Source: Oryzias latipes (taxonomy: Eukaryota; Chordata; Actinopteri; Beloniformes; Adrianichthyidae). From it: a DNA stretch of 64,000 nt. The stretch lies in NCBI RefSeq assembly GCF_002234675.1, contig NC_019878.2:1547922-1611921 (forward strand), read 5' to 3'. Within the stretch, counting starts at the first letter, position 1, and each line of letters starts with the position of its first letter. A program made the translations under genes and the position numbers. Positions 31,101-40,318 of this stretch are shown here, piece by piece. The notes under the pieces were generated by a model, which was not told where the DNA came from, made no database searches, and saw only the letters and a list, made by a program, of their open reading frames with translations.

Positions 31101-34100
31101 TTATACCAAAGTATTCCCCTACTTGTGAGCTTTTAAAAACTGAAAGAATGACGCACTACTTCATAGCTTGGCCTGTATAGAACCTGATGTCTTCATCAGA
31201 GGAAGCAAACTTGTTGCTGATCACCATCCCCCCCCCTCGACTCCGGAGCCTCGCTGGTTCAGACCGCAGATCTTCGTTTTGGCTTTGGATAAATCCAAAC
31301 AAGCCGCCTCACTTGTAGAGCAGTAGTCCTGGTCAGAATAGATGGCATCCATAGTCTGCTCTTCCCAGTCATCACAGACTACTTGGTCATTTTGTTTCTT
31401 CCCAGACACCAGGACAGACAGCAGGAAGTGAGTAGTTGTTCCCTCTTACAGGCCTGCACCCGTCAGGATTTAATGACTCGATCAGGTCATCAGGAAAAGA
31501 ATGTAAATGACAGAGATCTCTCTGAATATTAATGACCCAAGTGTGTTATTGTAACCCTTGTGCTATCCCAGGCACTTTACCATTGGGAGTTGGGTCATCT
31601 AGACCCACTAGACAGTGTGCTGAACCTTTTTTCTTCAATGAGGGTGAAGGATTGACATGTCGGCCATGTTGACATGTGTGTGTAAACAGGTATGTTTGTA
31701 ACATTTGATTAGCAGACAGTAATGATGATAATCCTCCAGCATCTTATTGCTTTATGATTTTGACCACCTCCGTAATTATCCTCCAGATTTCCTTAACTCC
31801 CCCTTCTCCCCCTTTCTTCTGGCCCTCACCCCCTGTCTCCAACACCCCTCCCTTCCTCCACCCCCTTCTTTCCTTTTCTTCTTTTCCGTCCGATCCAACA
31901 AAAAAATGTTACAAATAGAATTAATATAAATAAAATTTAGCCAAAATTACAAAAGGAGTTTATACAAATACACACCTTCTGTGTCAGAAGATCCACAACC
32001 CGGTTTTGTAACCGTAAAATCTGTCCAAAACAAGAGGCCTTCAGCTCTCATCTGTCTGCTCAGCTGTTGGACAGGACAAGCTAGAAAAGGATTTTCGTGG
32101 CGCTGATGCTGCACATTCAGGGACACAGTGATGGTAATTGATGTGCAGTCTTCTTGTTTTTGGAAGGCAAACACACAACAACGAACACACAATGCAAACA
32201 AAAGTCCATGGATACATGGACTCATTCTCCATTTTTGGGAAATCGACATATGCAGTTAGCCACAGGCGGAAGTAACTCAGCGGTTTTCCTTTTAAAAGCG
32301 AAGACGTCGCACAGCTCTGAGCGTAGAGCCCAATACATCTTAGTCTTACATTTTCTCTCATTTTTTTGTTGGTGTGTGTGTCTTATCTGTTTGCTCAGCT
32401 GTTGGACAGAACAAGTTAGAAAAGAAAAAAACAAAAAAAAAACAATGAGAAACCGAAAAAGGTAGGTACTGTGGGACATTGCTGATTGGATTTTGTTTTG
32501 ATTTCTGTCAATTATTTGTGCTTCTGGAAATGTTTTCTCCATTTTCACAGAAACTGCAAGAACACCATACAGGGGTTAACCTTGTCTTCTTTTCTGTTTT
32601 CTTTCTACTTTTTATCTTCTCCTTTCTCCTCTTCGTCCTTCTCTCCAGGCTCTTTGGTCGGGAGCGATGGGCGGGGCAAGAGGGAGAGCCGGAAAGGCAG
32701 ATGGAGATTTCTGGATCGGTCTGACACGGGAGGGCGGGGCTAATCAGACTCAGTCAGACCTCAGTTCTCTGGCCTTCTGTTCACAGCTCTACTACTGGAC
32801 AGATGGCAGTGCGGCTTCCTTCAGGTATTGTGGCGTTCCGCTCCACCAGGTGACCTTGGCCGTCTGTAACCATTGTGACCATGGCACAGGAACTGGTATT
32901 TTGATGAGCCTTCCTGTGGGAGCGAGGCCTGCGTAGTCATGTACCACCAGCCGACTGCGCATCCGGGTCTGGGCGGAGCTTATCTCTACCAATGGAATGA
33001 CGATCGCTGCAACATGAAACACAACTTCATCTGCAAGTATGATCCAGGTAACCAGCAGCTCCAAACACACGGGCACAACACCCTCAGGCTCAGCCAATCA
33101 GCTTCAGTTCTTCTCCTCCAGAGAGCCTGCGGGTTAAGGAGCACAGCCACGGCCCAGCAGGGCGAGACACAGGTTAGCAAAAACACCACCAGTACACAAG
33201 GAGTCCCATGGAACACCCACTGAACTTTGACCTGTGCAAATGTCTGCGTGTGCATATCTGTCTGTTTGTTTGTTGTGTTTGTGTCTGTGTCCATTTGTGT
33301 CTCTGTTTATTCTTGTTTATCTGTTTGCCTAAATGTCAAGCATCCACAGCACGGGGCAGAGGGGTAACTCTTTCTGCAGACGGTGAGGATGCCCCCACAA
33401 AGGTTCCCGTGGCTGGAGCTTCAGGTGGGGACGGTGTTTTGGGGGTGTTGTGTTGTGTAATGGGTTCTTACTGTGTGCTGTCGTCCTCAGGGCTGTTGCT
33501 GCTGTACGTTGTCATTCCCACAATCCCACTTTTGCTGCTCATCCTGGTGGCCTCTGGCACGTGTTGTTTCCAGATGATGAGCCGGAGGTGAGTCGCCAGC
33601 ACAGACCTGAGCCAAAGTTACAGTCATGCAGGTGTGTTCCAGTCCAGTCTGCAAATCTACACAACGCTGCCCACGAGACTGTTGCTCTCTGGGATGGGCA
33701 GCTAAGTTTATACATAAAGTCTCCAAAGTTTCCCTCCAGTCAGGCCGAAGCTGCAACGTCTACCTCTGTCAGTGTCAGATGCTGTGAGTGAAGAACTTGA
33801 AACACTTTTGCAAGCTGGGATAATAGAAACGATTGATGCATCCTCATGGGTTTCTCCCATTGCTGTCATTCAAAAGAAATCAGGGGACATGGGGGTGTGT
33901 GTGTCAGGCTGTTGTCATAGTTACCCACTTCCACACATTGATGAAATGCTTCCAAACTCAGAGATACAACTGTTTTACCTACTCGTAATGCTTATTTCCA
34001 GCTGCCTTTGCATGAAGACGGCAGAGAAGGCAGAGATATGACAGCCTTTACCCCCATGATGGCTTGTTCAGATTGTGCAGGTCGTTTTATGGGCTGGCTT

Positions 34101-37100
34101 CAGCGCCAGCTGAGTGCTGGCTGGGACACAGAATGTTGTTCATTATCTAGATCAGTGTTTTTCAACCAGTGTGCCGTGGGAAATTACCCATTCACTGATG
34201 TAAAAACATTTACCATCTTCAATTCAATTCAATTTTATTTGCATAGCCCAAATTCACAACAACAGTCGTCTCGATGGGCTTTGTATCGGTAATTGAAAAA
34301 GTGAAACGTGAACTCAAAAGGATCATGAATACATAGAATTCAATAGAAAAATACTAAATTGAACTAACAAACTGACTAAACTAAACTAACATCCCTGCCC
34401 TTAGACCCTCGTTCTCTGTTAGGAAAAATTCTTTTAAAAAACCGGATTCCGGAAAAAACGAAGCAACCTCAGGGGTGTCCACATGAAGGTGGGATCCTCC
34501 CCCAGGAAAGACAGGTGATTTACCAGAACTCATAGAGAAGAATTAACTTATCTAAATCTACAACTACATATATAAAGTCCAGCAGACGAGCTTCATCCAG
34601 CCGGAGTTGGGGGGACGGCCGGGGGCGCGAGTCGAGCCGGAGACAGGATCCACTGGGCTGGCTGGCTGGGGTCCCGCTCTGTGGTCTAATAGCCATGGAG
34701 TGGGCCCTAGACTGCTGTGTGTTGGGCGGCCGCTGTGGTAATGACCCCCACGGTCGGGCTGGGCTTTGGAATAAATGGATCACCATGATACCGTTTCCTC
34801 ACAGCAGAACCGAGCCAGACCTTTTCTTTATGCTGCAGTTCTTCGTTTCTGTTCAGGGTTCTACTGGTGGAACTGGGTGGGTATCTGGTGAGGGAGGGGT
34901 CCCATCTGTGTGTGATTGTCTGTATTTTCTGTTCTAAATAATTTTCACATTTTATGACTATTTTATCTGCTTTTAGGTTAAGCACTTTGTGTTTTTAACC
35001 AAAATGAAAGGCGCTATATAAATCAATAAAGATTAAAGTTTTGAAGTTCAATGGCAGGTTGGTTGAAAACACGTAGGACATCCTGGACGTCACTGCTTCA
35101 TGCACTTGTTTTAGTCAAAGAGATGAGTTTCAGGTGTCAGAAGAACAACGGAGCTTTGAGATGAGGAGAAGACTCTGGTTGATAGTCAAGCCTTGGTCTT
35201 GTCCTACCTCCTGCTGTTTCAACCGATGCCTCTGATTATGGCTTAGGTGCTGTTTTCCCTCAGGTTCATGGTGATGCTGAACATGTGGTCAGCGCGTGGC
35301 ACGCTGGTCTGCTCGCCTGCTGTATCCCTTGTGCTATCTTAGATGACCCCCCCCTTCCATTGACGTGTTCTTCCTACCATGACAAAGGTGGATAAAGGTG
35401 GAAAGATTTCATGTAATCCATGGACACCAGTGAAGACCACAAATCATTGAAGAAAAAAGGTTCAGCGCACTGTCTAGTGGGTCTAGATGACCCAATTCCC
35501 AATGCTAAAGTGCCTAGGATAGCACAAGGGTTACAGGGTGTCAACTATGTCAAAGTGGTGATAAAACTGTAGCTCCTGCAGCTCCTCTTGTAATGGTGAT
35601 TTTTCCTTCTTAGTCACGGGACAATGTGGCAGTTGATGTTGTGGCCTCTTTTTGAGAATGCTGTTGGGCTGAAAGTTTGCAATCAGACTGGTGGATGGGG
35701 TTCGCTGCTTCTGATACGGCTCAGACGGTGATCTCTATTCTTGCTTCAGTTTTTAGCAGGTCTGGAAATCCTCGGACTGTTGTTCCTGATAATGGAAGTG
35801 AGTTTCCTTCTGCTGAGTTTGCTGTGTTCCTGCACTCCAGGGACATAAAGCACATAAGAGCTTCGCTTTACCACCCTGCTGTTACGGCAGGTGGGAAGGT
35901 GGAATCCAAATGCGGACACAGCTTTCCGGGTAACAAGTTTTATTTTGAACAGGTGTAGAGAGTGAGGATGGGGGGCTGGCAGTTCTGCAGGCAGGAAGGC
36001 AAGAAGAAACGGGAGGATTAGGACACATAAAACATACTTTTAGCTCTGATAGTACTTGCCAGGAGTGTTACCAGAGGTGAACAATAGTCTGTCGTCGGCT
36101 GGAGGTCCATGTGAAGAATATGTAGAGCAGCAGATGAGGAGCAGGTGTGGCTCAGGCACTGGAGGAGCGCACACCCACAGGATCACAACACCTGCTGCGA
36201 ATGGTCCAGTTGAAAGGTTCCACAGAGTCTCAAGAGTTGGATTCAGTCTGAATCCGAATTCCTCCCCTACCCCTACGGCTTCTCCCCACCCCTCGATTAG
36301 CCCTCCAAACGCAGAGTCATAGAAAGATAGTGTCTTTAAATTCGGACGTTACTCCTACTCGATGACATCATCAACAGTCGGCTGCATCCCTCTGCTGCGA
36401 GGGTTAACCCTTAAAAAGACTATTTCAGACAACCCTACCCCTCCAATTGAGAGGAGAGGGGGAAGCCGGAGAGTTCTGCCGTGGCCTCCGACTGTGACAG
36501 ATCTTCATTAAGTCTGTCGCTCCATACCTCATTTTACCACGAGGTAGCTCCTCATGAAGTACTTTCTCGAGAGAAAACTACACACTCTGCTTTCTGATGC
36601 TAAGGACAATGCTGTGACAGGTTTGTATGACTGAGTAGCTGCTACACAGCACAAGATGAAACTCTTCACAGACGTAGCGCACGTGTTCCTGCCTTTCCAG
36701 AGGGAGAGTGTCCACGTTTGGAAGCCAAGACCTGTTCCAAAATCACATCAGGGATTCTCTGAGTCATACAACAGTTAGCTAAGGAGTACTGGAAAAGTAA
36801 AATGTGTTCATAGTCATTTTCTTTAACCCTGAAACACTTTCGCTATAAAAAGTGACACCATCACTTTTGCTGGGTAATCTTTACCCGACATAATATACCC
36901 AACAAAAAGTACTTGTCATAAAAAATAGATCAAAACATGACAACACATAATAAATTAGAGTGCTTTTTGTATTTTTAACTGTGGTGTGTGTAAAAAAGAA
37001 AAACAGGAACAGTTCCTAAACACATGCTCAAAAATTACTGAACAATTGGGAATTGGAAACCAAAAAATTCTTATAAATAATAAAATGGTACTAGAAACTT

Positions 37101-38159
37101 GGTCTTTGGTCCACCCATTCCTGGGACATGTGAGACTTTTACCCGGTGAGGCACTGACTCCTCGACACGCGACATACTGAAATTCATGCAGTAGTTTTGT
37201 TCGTGAACATCTCCACTGTTTTTGTTTGTCTGTGAGCAAAGACTCCTTGCATAGATCCAGTGTTAAGTCCGCGGCTTTGACGCTCCTGCAGCTCTCCTCA
37301 TAAATCCAACAGAAAAAATCCACATTCCAAGAGTCAAAGAGAAGATCTTTAATTCCTTTTCTTTAGATTGAAAAATGAGCAATAATCCACAGTGAACTTA
37401 AGTAAAGAACTGATTTATAAAGAAAATATGCAAATTAACGAGAAGAACTTAGCCAGGTCAGAAAACTGTTGGACTCAATTCCAAAACTGATCCTGACAAG
37501 AATCTGCTGCGTGACAACCAGTGAACGCCAGAGCAAACCGCTGGCTCCCCCTACAGGTGGTAAACAGAATGACAGGCTGAATGCAAAGTGGTCATCTCTG
37601 CCATTAAGGCTTCTCACTCCTGAATGACCTCTTCATGACACCCCAAATAAATGTATTTAGAGTCAGGTCTAGTTTTGTTTGAGGAATCAGTTCCATTAAC
37701 TCTGCTTTTTTTAGGCTAACAGTGTGTAATTATTGAGTCCACTCCTGCTCAAACACACCTGTCTGGACTGTCATTCTGAGCTGAATCCGGTGTGCTCAAG
37801 CAGGCCAACTTGGAGAACATGCAGGGCAGTGTTCCCCGAGGACCAGGCTTGGGAAACGCTGCTGTAATCAGCTGTTTAGATCTTCTGACAGCACGTTTCA
37901 GCGCAGTAGGGGTGAGATCTGATTCATGTTTGGGGGAGAACCAACAGAGCTTTACACATAACTCGCCCTCACCCTTCTAACTGTAGGCTTTTTCTTTCTT
38001 GCAGAATGTAAGGAGGGACTTTCCATCCAGTCATGCATGTCTGCTGTTTGCACTAATGATGCCATCACTCTCCCCTGTAGCTACTCCTCCAAAACCCCCC
38101 CTGACCCGTCTGCCCTGTGGATCTCCAGAAGGCCGAAAGCCGACAGCATGGAGGTGTGA
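25081..38159 (+). CDS. chodl: Chondrolectin, eight coding exons (gene-level entry)
   Basis: Chondrolectin is a type I membrane C-type lectin involved in motor-neuron outgrowth and muscle/cartilage biology (family knowledge). Coding exons: 25081-25162, 27007-27182, 32649-32824, 32890-33047, 33122-33172, 33350-33424, 33491-33587 and 38081-38159. Phases agree at every junction and total 894 nt, 297 residues (human about 273). Seen: signal peptide (1 to about 24), lectin domain from TVCLDG..CYK through FWIGL, EPSCGSEACVVMYHQP and YQWNDDRCNMKHNFICKY (about 30-197), a stalk (198-240), a membrane helix YVVIPTIPLLLLILVASG (about 244-262), and a tail containing KTPPDPSALWIS and ending ADSMEV. The WND is present but EPS replaces the usual EPN/QPD sugar motif. 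Layilin is the nearest alternative; helix and tail fit chondrolectin better. Confidence 0.95.
25163..27006. other. chodl intron 1
   Basis: 25200-25720 is TC-rich with recurring words (ctcagatgtt, cttcagatg, ttctcg/ttcttg, tgttcctt) suggesting a decayed short tandem array. The rest is unclassified. No gene seen. Confidence 0.45.
27007..27182 (+). CDS. chodl: chodl coding exon 2 (lectin domain start)
   Basis: Acceptor tctcag, phase 1 in, phase 0 out (CAG|GTAAGA). Encodes HPCYKIAYFHDVSSRVSF, then EAQQACETDEGALLSINS, the first helix region of the C-type lectin fold. Confidence 0.95.
27743..28600. mobile_element. Solo-LTR-like insertion (TGTTACGG...CATAACA) carrying a 9-bp minisatellite
   Basis: 858 bp beginning TGTTACGG and ending CATAACA (TG...CA with short inverted ends), flanked by ATGG at 27739-27742 and 28601-28604. 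No coding domain; the long RRL/SLL frames come from the minisatellite. Same first nine bases as the insertion at 35880. A solo LTR or a small non-autonomous LTR element fits best. Confidence 0.7.
28162..28457. repeat. 9-bp minisatellite (CCTCCTCAG)n, about 33 units
   Basis: Nearly pure CCTCCTCAG units, with CCTCCCCAG variants at the left end. Purine/pyrimidine-asymmetric (only C, T and the CAG purines on the plus strand). Lies inside the solo-LTR-like insertion. Confidence 0.95.
28930..30350 (-). pseudogene. piggyBac transposase relic, interrupted by a MITE
   Basis: Reading the minus strand from the right: a CPFRQYIASN..IKIWAACDVTSS block (29850-29950), GPDGGP, a TIVGTIQKNKPE-like block (about 29660-29700), VPKKGKTVVPMSTLHRDGG, then NGGVDDMDKQVTAHSCKRRS and WPLGVFFNML (about 29390-29480). 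After the MITE (29149-29378), DIPAGTAFAIWVALNKEWN and RRHLFL continue the same protein. These are landmarks of piggyBac (DDE_Tnp_1_7) transposases. Stops and frameshifts show it is inactive. It lies antisense in chodl intron 2; the element's own ends were not identified. Confidence 0.85.
29149..29378. mobile_element. piggyBac-type MITE with CTAA target, inside the piggyBac transposase relic
   Basis: Left junction gtCTAA+CCCTTGTGCTATC, right junction GATAGCACAAGGG+CTAAcatg. The duplicated target is therefore CTAA. The left 30 bp also contains extra attatctaacc-like units. Removing the insert rejoins the transposase frame as FFNML-DIPAG on the minus strand. Confidence 0.9.
30396..30613. mobile_element. 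piggyBac-type MITE, reverse orientation
   Basis: The left end CCCTTGTGCTATC is preceded by TTCC rather than TTAA; the right end TAACACAAGGG+TTAA (30610-30613) carries one change. The C tract near the left end is about 18 bases. Confidence 0.88.
30614..31550. other. chodl intron 2, unclassified
   Basis: Mostly AT-rich. A 62-codon open frame at 31221-31409 (-) has unbiased, acidic, protein-like composition (DDWEEQTMDAIYSDQDYC) but no splice or similarity support that I can give. Confidence 0.35.
31552..31640. mobile_element. piggyBac-type MITE, 3'-truncated
   Basis: Starts aacCCTTGTGCTATC and follows the family to ttttcttcaatg, then ends abruptly at agggtg. Only the left 90 bp remain. Confidence 0.85.
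31641..32648. repeat. chodl intron 2 end, containing interspersed repeat copies
   Basis: 31955-32095 and about 32380-32435 match the repeat near 3640-3795 (tgttggacagaacaagttag words). C/T-rich at 31780-31880. No gene. Confidence 0.5.
32649..32824 (+). CDS. chodl: chodl coding exon 3 (lectin domain middle)
   Basis: Acceptor cttctctccag; phase 0 in, phase 2 out (TTC AG|GTATTG). Encodes DGDFWIGLTR and LYYWTDGSAASFR. The first 18 residues (ALWSGAMGGARG..) are glycine/arginine-rich and less conserved; the acceptor choice is fixed by phase and by the position of this junction in the family. Confidence 0.88.
32890..33047 (+). CDS. chodl: chodl coding exon 4 (lectin domain end)
   Basis: Acceptor ccatggcacag, only 65 bp after exon 3. 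Encodes NWYFDEPSCGSEACVVM, then YHQPTAHPGLGGAYLYQW and NDDRCNMKHNFICKYDP, very close to known chondrolectins. Phase 2 in, phase 1 out. Confidence 0.96.
33122..33172 (+). CDS. chodl: chodl coding exon 5 (stalk)
   Basis: 51 nt, acceptor ttctcctccag, donor ACA G|GTTAGC, phase 1 to 1. Encodes ESLRVKEHSHGPAGRDT. Not conserved in sequence; it could be skipped without changing frame. Confidence 0.7.
33350..33424 (+). CDS. chodl: chodl coding exon 6 (stalk)
   Basis: 75 nt, acceptor catccacag, donor TCA G|GTGGGG, phase 1 to 1. Encodes a Ser/Thr/Pro/Ala-rich stalk including DGEDAPTKVPVAGAS. Also skippable in frame. Confidence 0.68.
33491..33587 (+). CDS. chodl: chodl coding exon 7 (transmembrane helix)
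   Basis: Acceptor tcgtcctcag; phase 1 in, phase 2 out (CGG AG|GTGAGT). Encodes YVVIPTIPLLLLILVASGT and CCFQMMSR, nearly identical to the chondrolectin membrane segment. Confidence 0.95.
34221..34660 (-). mobile_element. 5'-truncated L2 LINE, 3' UTR only
   Basis: Reverse complement of the 3' untranslated end of the L2 at 46181-50242: aattcaattcaattttattt tail, gcccaaattcacaacaacag, gtcgtctcgatgggctt, tccggaaaaaacga and cgagcttcatccagcc. It diverges after about 34660. A second, plus-oriented LINE-like 3' tail (ggcgctatataaatcaataa) lies at about 34975-35040. Confidence 0.85.
35325..35534. mobile_element. piggyBac-type MITE, reverse orientation, inside the Gypsy relic
   Basis: Left end CCCTTGTGCTATC (preceded by gtat), right end GATAGCACAAGGG+TTAC. 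Both flanking TTAA sites have decayed by one or more bases. Confidence 0.88.
35880..36190. mobile_element. 311-bp solo-LTR-like insertion in the Gypsy integrase
   Basis: Begins TGTTACGGC and ends CACAACA, flanked by CCTGC at 35875-35879 and 36191-36195. Removing it restores a continuous integrase frame over YHPA-ANGPVER. Its first nine bases equal those of the 27743 insertion; the interior differs. Confidence 0.82.
36761..38080. other. chodl intron 7, distal part
   Basis: No gene recognised. AT-rich at 36840-37080. Short frames have no support. Confidence 0.4.
38081..38159 (+). CDS. chodl: chodl coding exon 8 (cytoplasmic tail)
   Basis: Acceptor cactctcccctgtag, phase 2. Encodes SYSSKTPPDPSALWISRRP, ending ADSMEV and TGA at 38157-38159; this matches the longer cytoplasmic tail of chondrolectin. 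An alternative acceptor at 38004 (cttgcag) would give R-M-stop and a truncated tail. Confidence 0.9.
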
Positions 38160-38401
38160 GACTTCCGCCTGAAGTGACGGTGGATCTGTTCGTCCTCTTA
38201 AGCTCCTCCTCCAACAGCTTAGCTCTTACTTCATGCTTCTGTCCGTTTTACCTCCTTCACTCCCTTCCCTCACTTTTGAAGGCCCTACTTTCACTGATGC
38301 ATTAAAAGGATTTTAGCTACTGCTTTGTCTGAGGATCCCTTTCTTTTAGAGAACTTTGTGGTTTCACCTGTTGACTGTTTAACTTTCTGAGTGAGAATCA
38401 T

Positions 38402-38407
38402 AATAAA
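38402..38407 (+). promoter_or_regulatory. chodl: chodl polyadenylation signal AATAAA
   Basis: Canonical AATAAA 243 bp after the stop codon. Confidence 0.6.
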
Positions 38408-39272
38408 GGATGTTGGGAAATATCGACAGCACTGTCAGACATTAAAGCGCTTTTTCACGGATCGGTCTCTACGAGGCTGAAGTGGGCTTCCTCTTTTTAC
38501 CCTCCAGTTTCTCTTAACTTAATTTATCTTCATCTTCATCCTCTGTGAAATATCTGCAGCTGCTTTAACATTTATTTGTACTCTAGATTTCGTGTAAATG
38601 TGATATTCCTTCGTAGTGGTCTTTTAATTTTAGGCTAAATCTAAAACCTGTGTCGTTTCCAAAGACATAGTTTCTGCAGGGCGGCAAACTGAAACTTAAC
38701 GCAGCAAAATCAAAGATAGGAAAAAAGTGAGATGACACAACGCACGCGAAAACGTGTTTTGCAAACGCAAAAATAGTTTTTGAAAGCAAAAAAAAAAAAT
38801 GTTTTTAAAAAATAATTAGCAAAAAATAATTGCAAAGCAAATATTTAACATTTTCATTTGCTACTTAAAAAGTTTGTGTGCAGAAATATCCCTCCATAAT
38901 GGGAGGGGCACAGAGGTGTGATGCAGGACGTACGCCCCTTTCAACACAACACATTAAAAACCTTCATTGTCCCCCATCATTCCTGCATCTCTGTGATCAC
39001 CACATGAAGAGGCACCTCTTCATCAGGGTGGGGTGGGGGTGGGGCCTCTTCATCCTGGGCAGGACGACACAAGCAACCAAGATGACACAGGGGGCCACGC
39101 AGACACTGGAAGTGTGCCTTCAGGATGTCCATCGTCGTCTCCACCTTTGCTGTGGTGCAGCTGTGAACCACGCTGTACCTGGTCTGTGGTCCAGGTGCAG
39201 GTCCAGGATAGGGACTCATAGCGGCAGACCAGGCAGACCTGAACTTCCCTGGAAGTTAGGGTTAGGGAGAGC
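38408..39272. other. Intergenic DNA between chodl and the Tc1 element
   Basis: AT-rich to about 38880, then mixed composition. Overlapping frames on both strands at 38880-39330 without domains. Nothing recognised. Confidence 0.4.
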
Positions 39273-39566
39273 TACAGTCCCTGAAAAAAGTCTTGTCGCT
39301 TCTCCATTTTGTAGAAACAAAAGCGTCTAACCTCACTTTTAATGAATCCATTGGTTTTAGAAATGTCTCATATGAAAGCTAAAACCCTCCCAACCCCTGA
39401 AGAAAGATTGATCATTTAATGAACACAAAGGTCACATTTTGGCAAGACAAACGTTTTGTCGCCTACAGAGAGTAATTGAAAATTTAACAAATAATTTACT
39501 TCAAAAACAAAAATATGTTGCATAACATCAGTGAATTAAGTAGTGCTACTGTGAGATCCATATTTA

Positions 39567-40058
39567 ATATCTTGTATGACTTCCATGAGCTTGAAGGACA
39601 GCATCCATGCGGTTTGACCATGATTCATACAATTTATGGATGAAGTCATCAGGAATAGCAAAGAAAGCAGTCTTCCATGCCTCCCAGAGTTCATCAAGAT
39701 TCTTTGGTTTGGTCTTCCATGCTTCCTCTTTCATTGTACCCCAGACATGCTCAATGATGTTCATGTCTGGTGACTGGGCTGGCCAGTCCTGGAGTACCTT
39801 GATCTTCTTCGCCTTGAGGAACTTTGATGTAGAGATGGAAGTATGCCATGGAGCACCATCCTGCTGCAGAATTTGACCCCTTTAATGGTTGGGAATGGAA
39901 GAGGTAGCTAATACTTCTTGATATTTTAGGCTATTGATATTGCCTTCCCCCCTGCAAATGTTTCACACACCCCCATACAGGATGTAACCCCTGACCATGA
40001 TTTTTCTGCCACCAAACTTAACTGTTTTCTGGGTGAATCTTGGGTCCATGCGGGCTCC
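39567..40058 (-). pseudogene. Tc1 transposase, C-terminal half
   Basis: Minus strand encodes RMDPRFTQKTVKFGG at the insertion edge, QDGAPWHTS (second catalytic Asp), LQDWPAQSPDMNIIEHVWG (catalytic Glu in IEHVWG), and the end KLYESWSNRMDAVLQAHG. The middle has frame changes. Separated from its N-terminal half by the Gypsy element. Confidence 0.88.
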
Positions 40059-40063
40059 AGTTG

Positions 40064-40210
40064 TGTAATATTGATGAGTCAGGACGACCTCCGATGTTTG
40101 AACAGGCTTTTATTATAACAGACTCGCCATCCACCTTGCACTACAGCCACATGTACAACACCGCCTCCTAGTGTGTATCTCGCGATAACAAACAACCCGC
40201 ATACGTCACA
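40064..40210 (-). repeat. 3' LTR of the Gypsy element
   Basis: 147 bp; ends inverted TG...CA. Differs from the 5' LTR by 5 substitutions, no indels. Confidence 0.95.
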
Positions 40211-40318
40211 TCCCCCTTTTTAACAAGTAATGAAACAAATAAAACATTTGCATTATACTAAAAAATATAACATCCCAACCCATAACAACATTTCCTTAGA
40301 ATGCTAAGTAACTGAAAT

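Larger units (their letters stand above)
33771..36760 (+). pseudogene. Decayed Gypsy-type retroelement pol, broken by later insertions
   Basis: Frames on the plus strand give RT (EELETLLQAGIIETIDASSW at about 33780, YPLPHIDEML, a MTAFTP block), RNase H (a DYGLGAVFPQ block near 35235), and integrase (WWMGFAASDTAQTV, TVVPDNGSEFPSAEF, IKHIRASLYHPA, then NGPVERFHR after the insert). It is interrupted by an L2 fragment (34221), a MITE (35325) and a solo-LTR-like insert (35880). Many stops; no LTRs identified. It occupies chodl intron 7. Confidence 0.75.

Noticed and set aside
36823..36850. Possible piggyBac left end (TTAACCCTGAAACACTT)
   Set aside because: No matching inverted end with TTAA found nearby.
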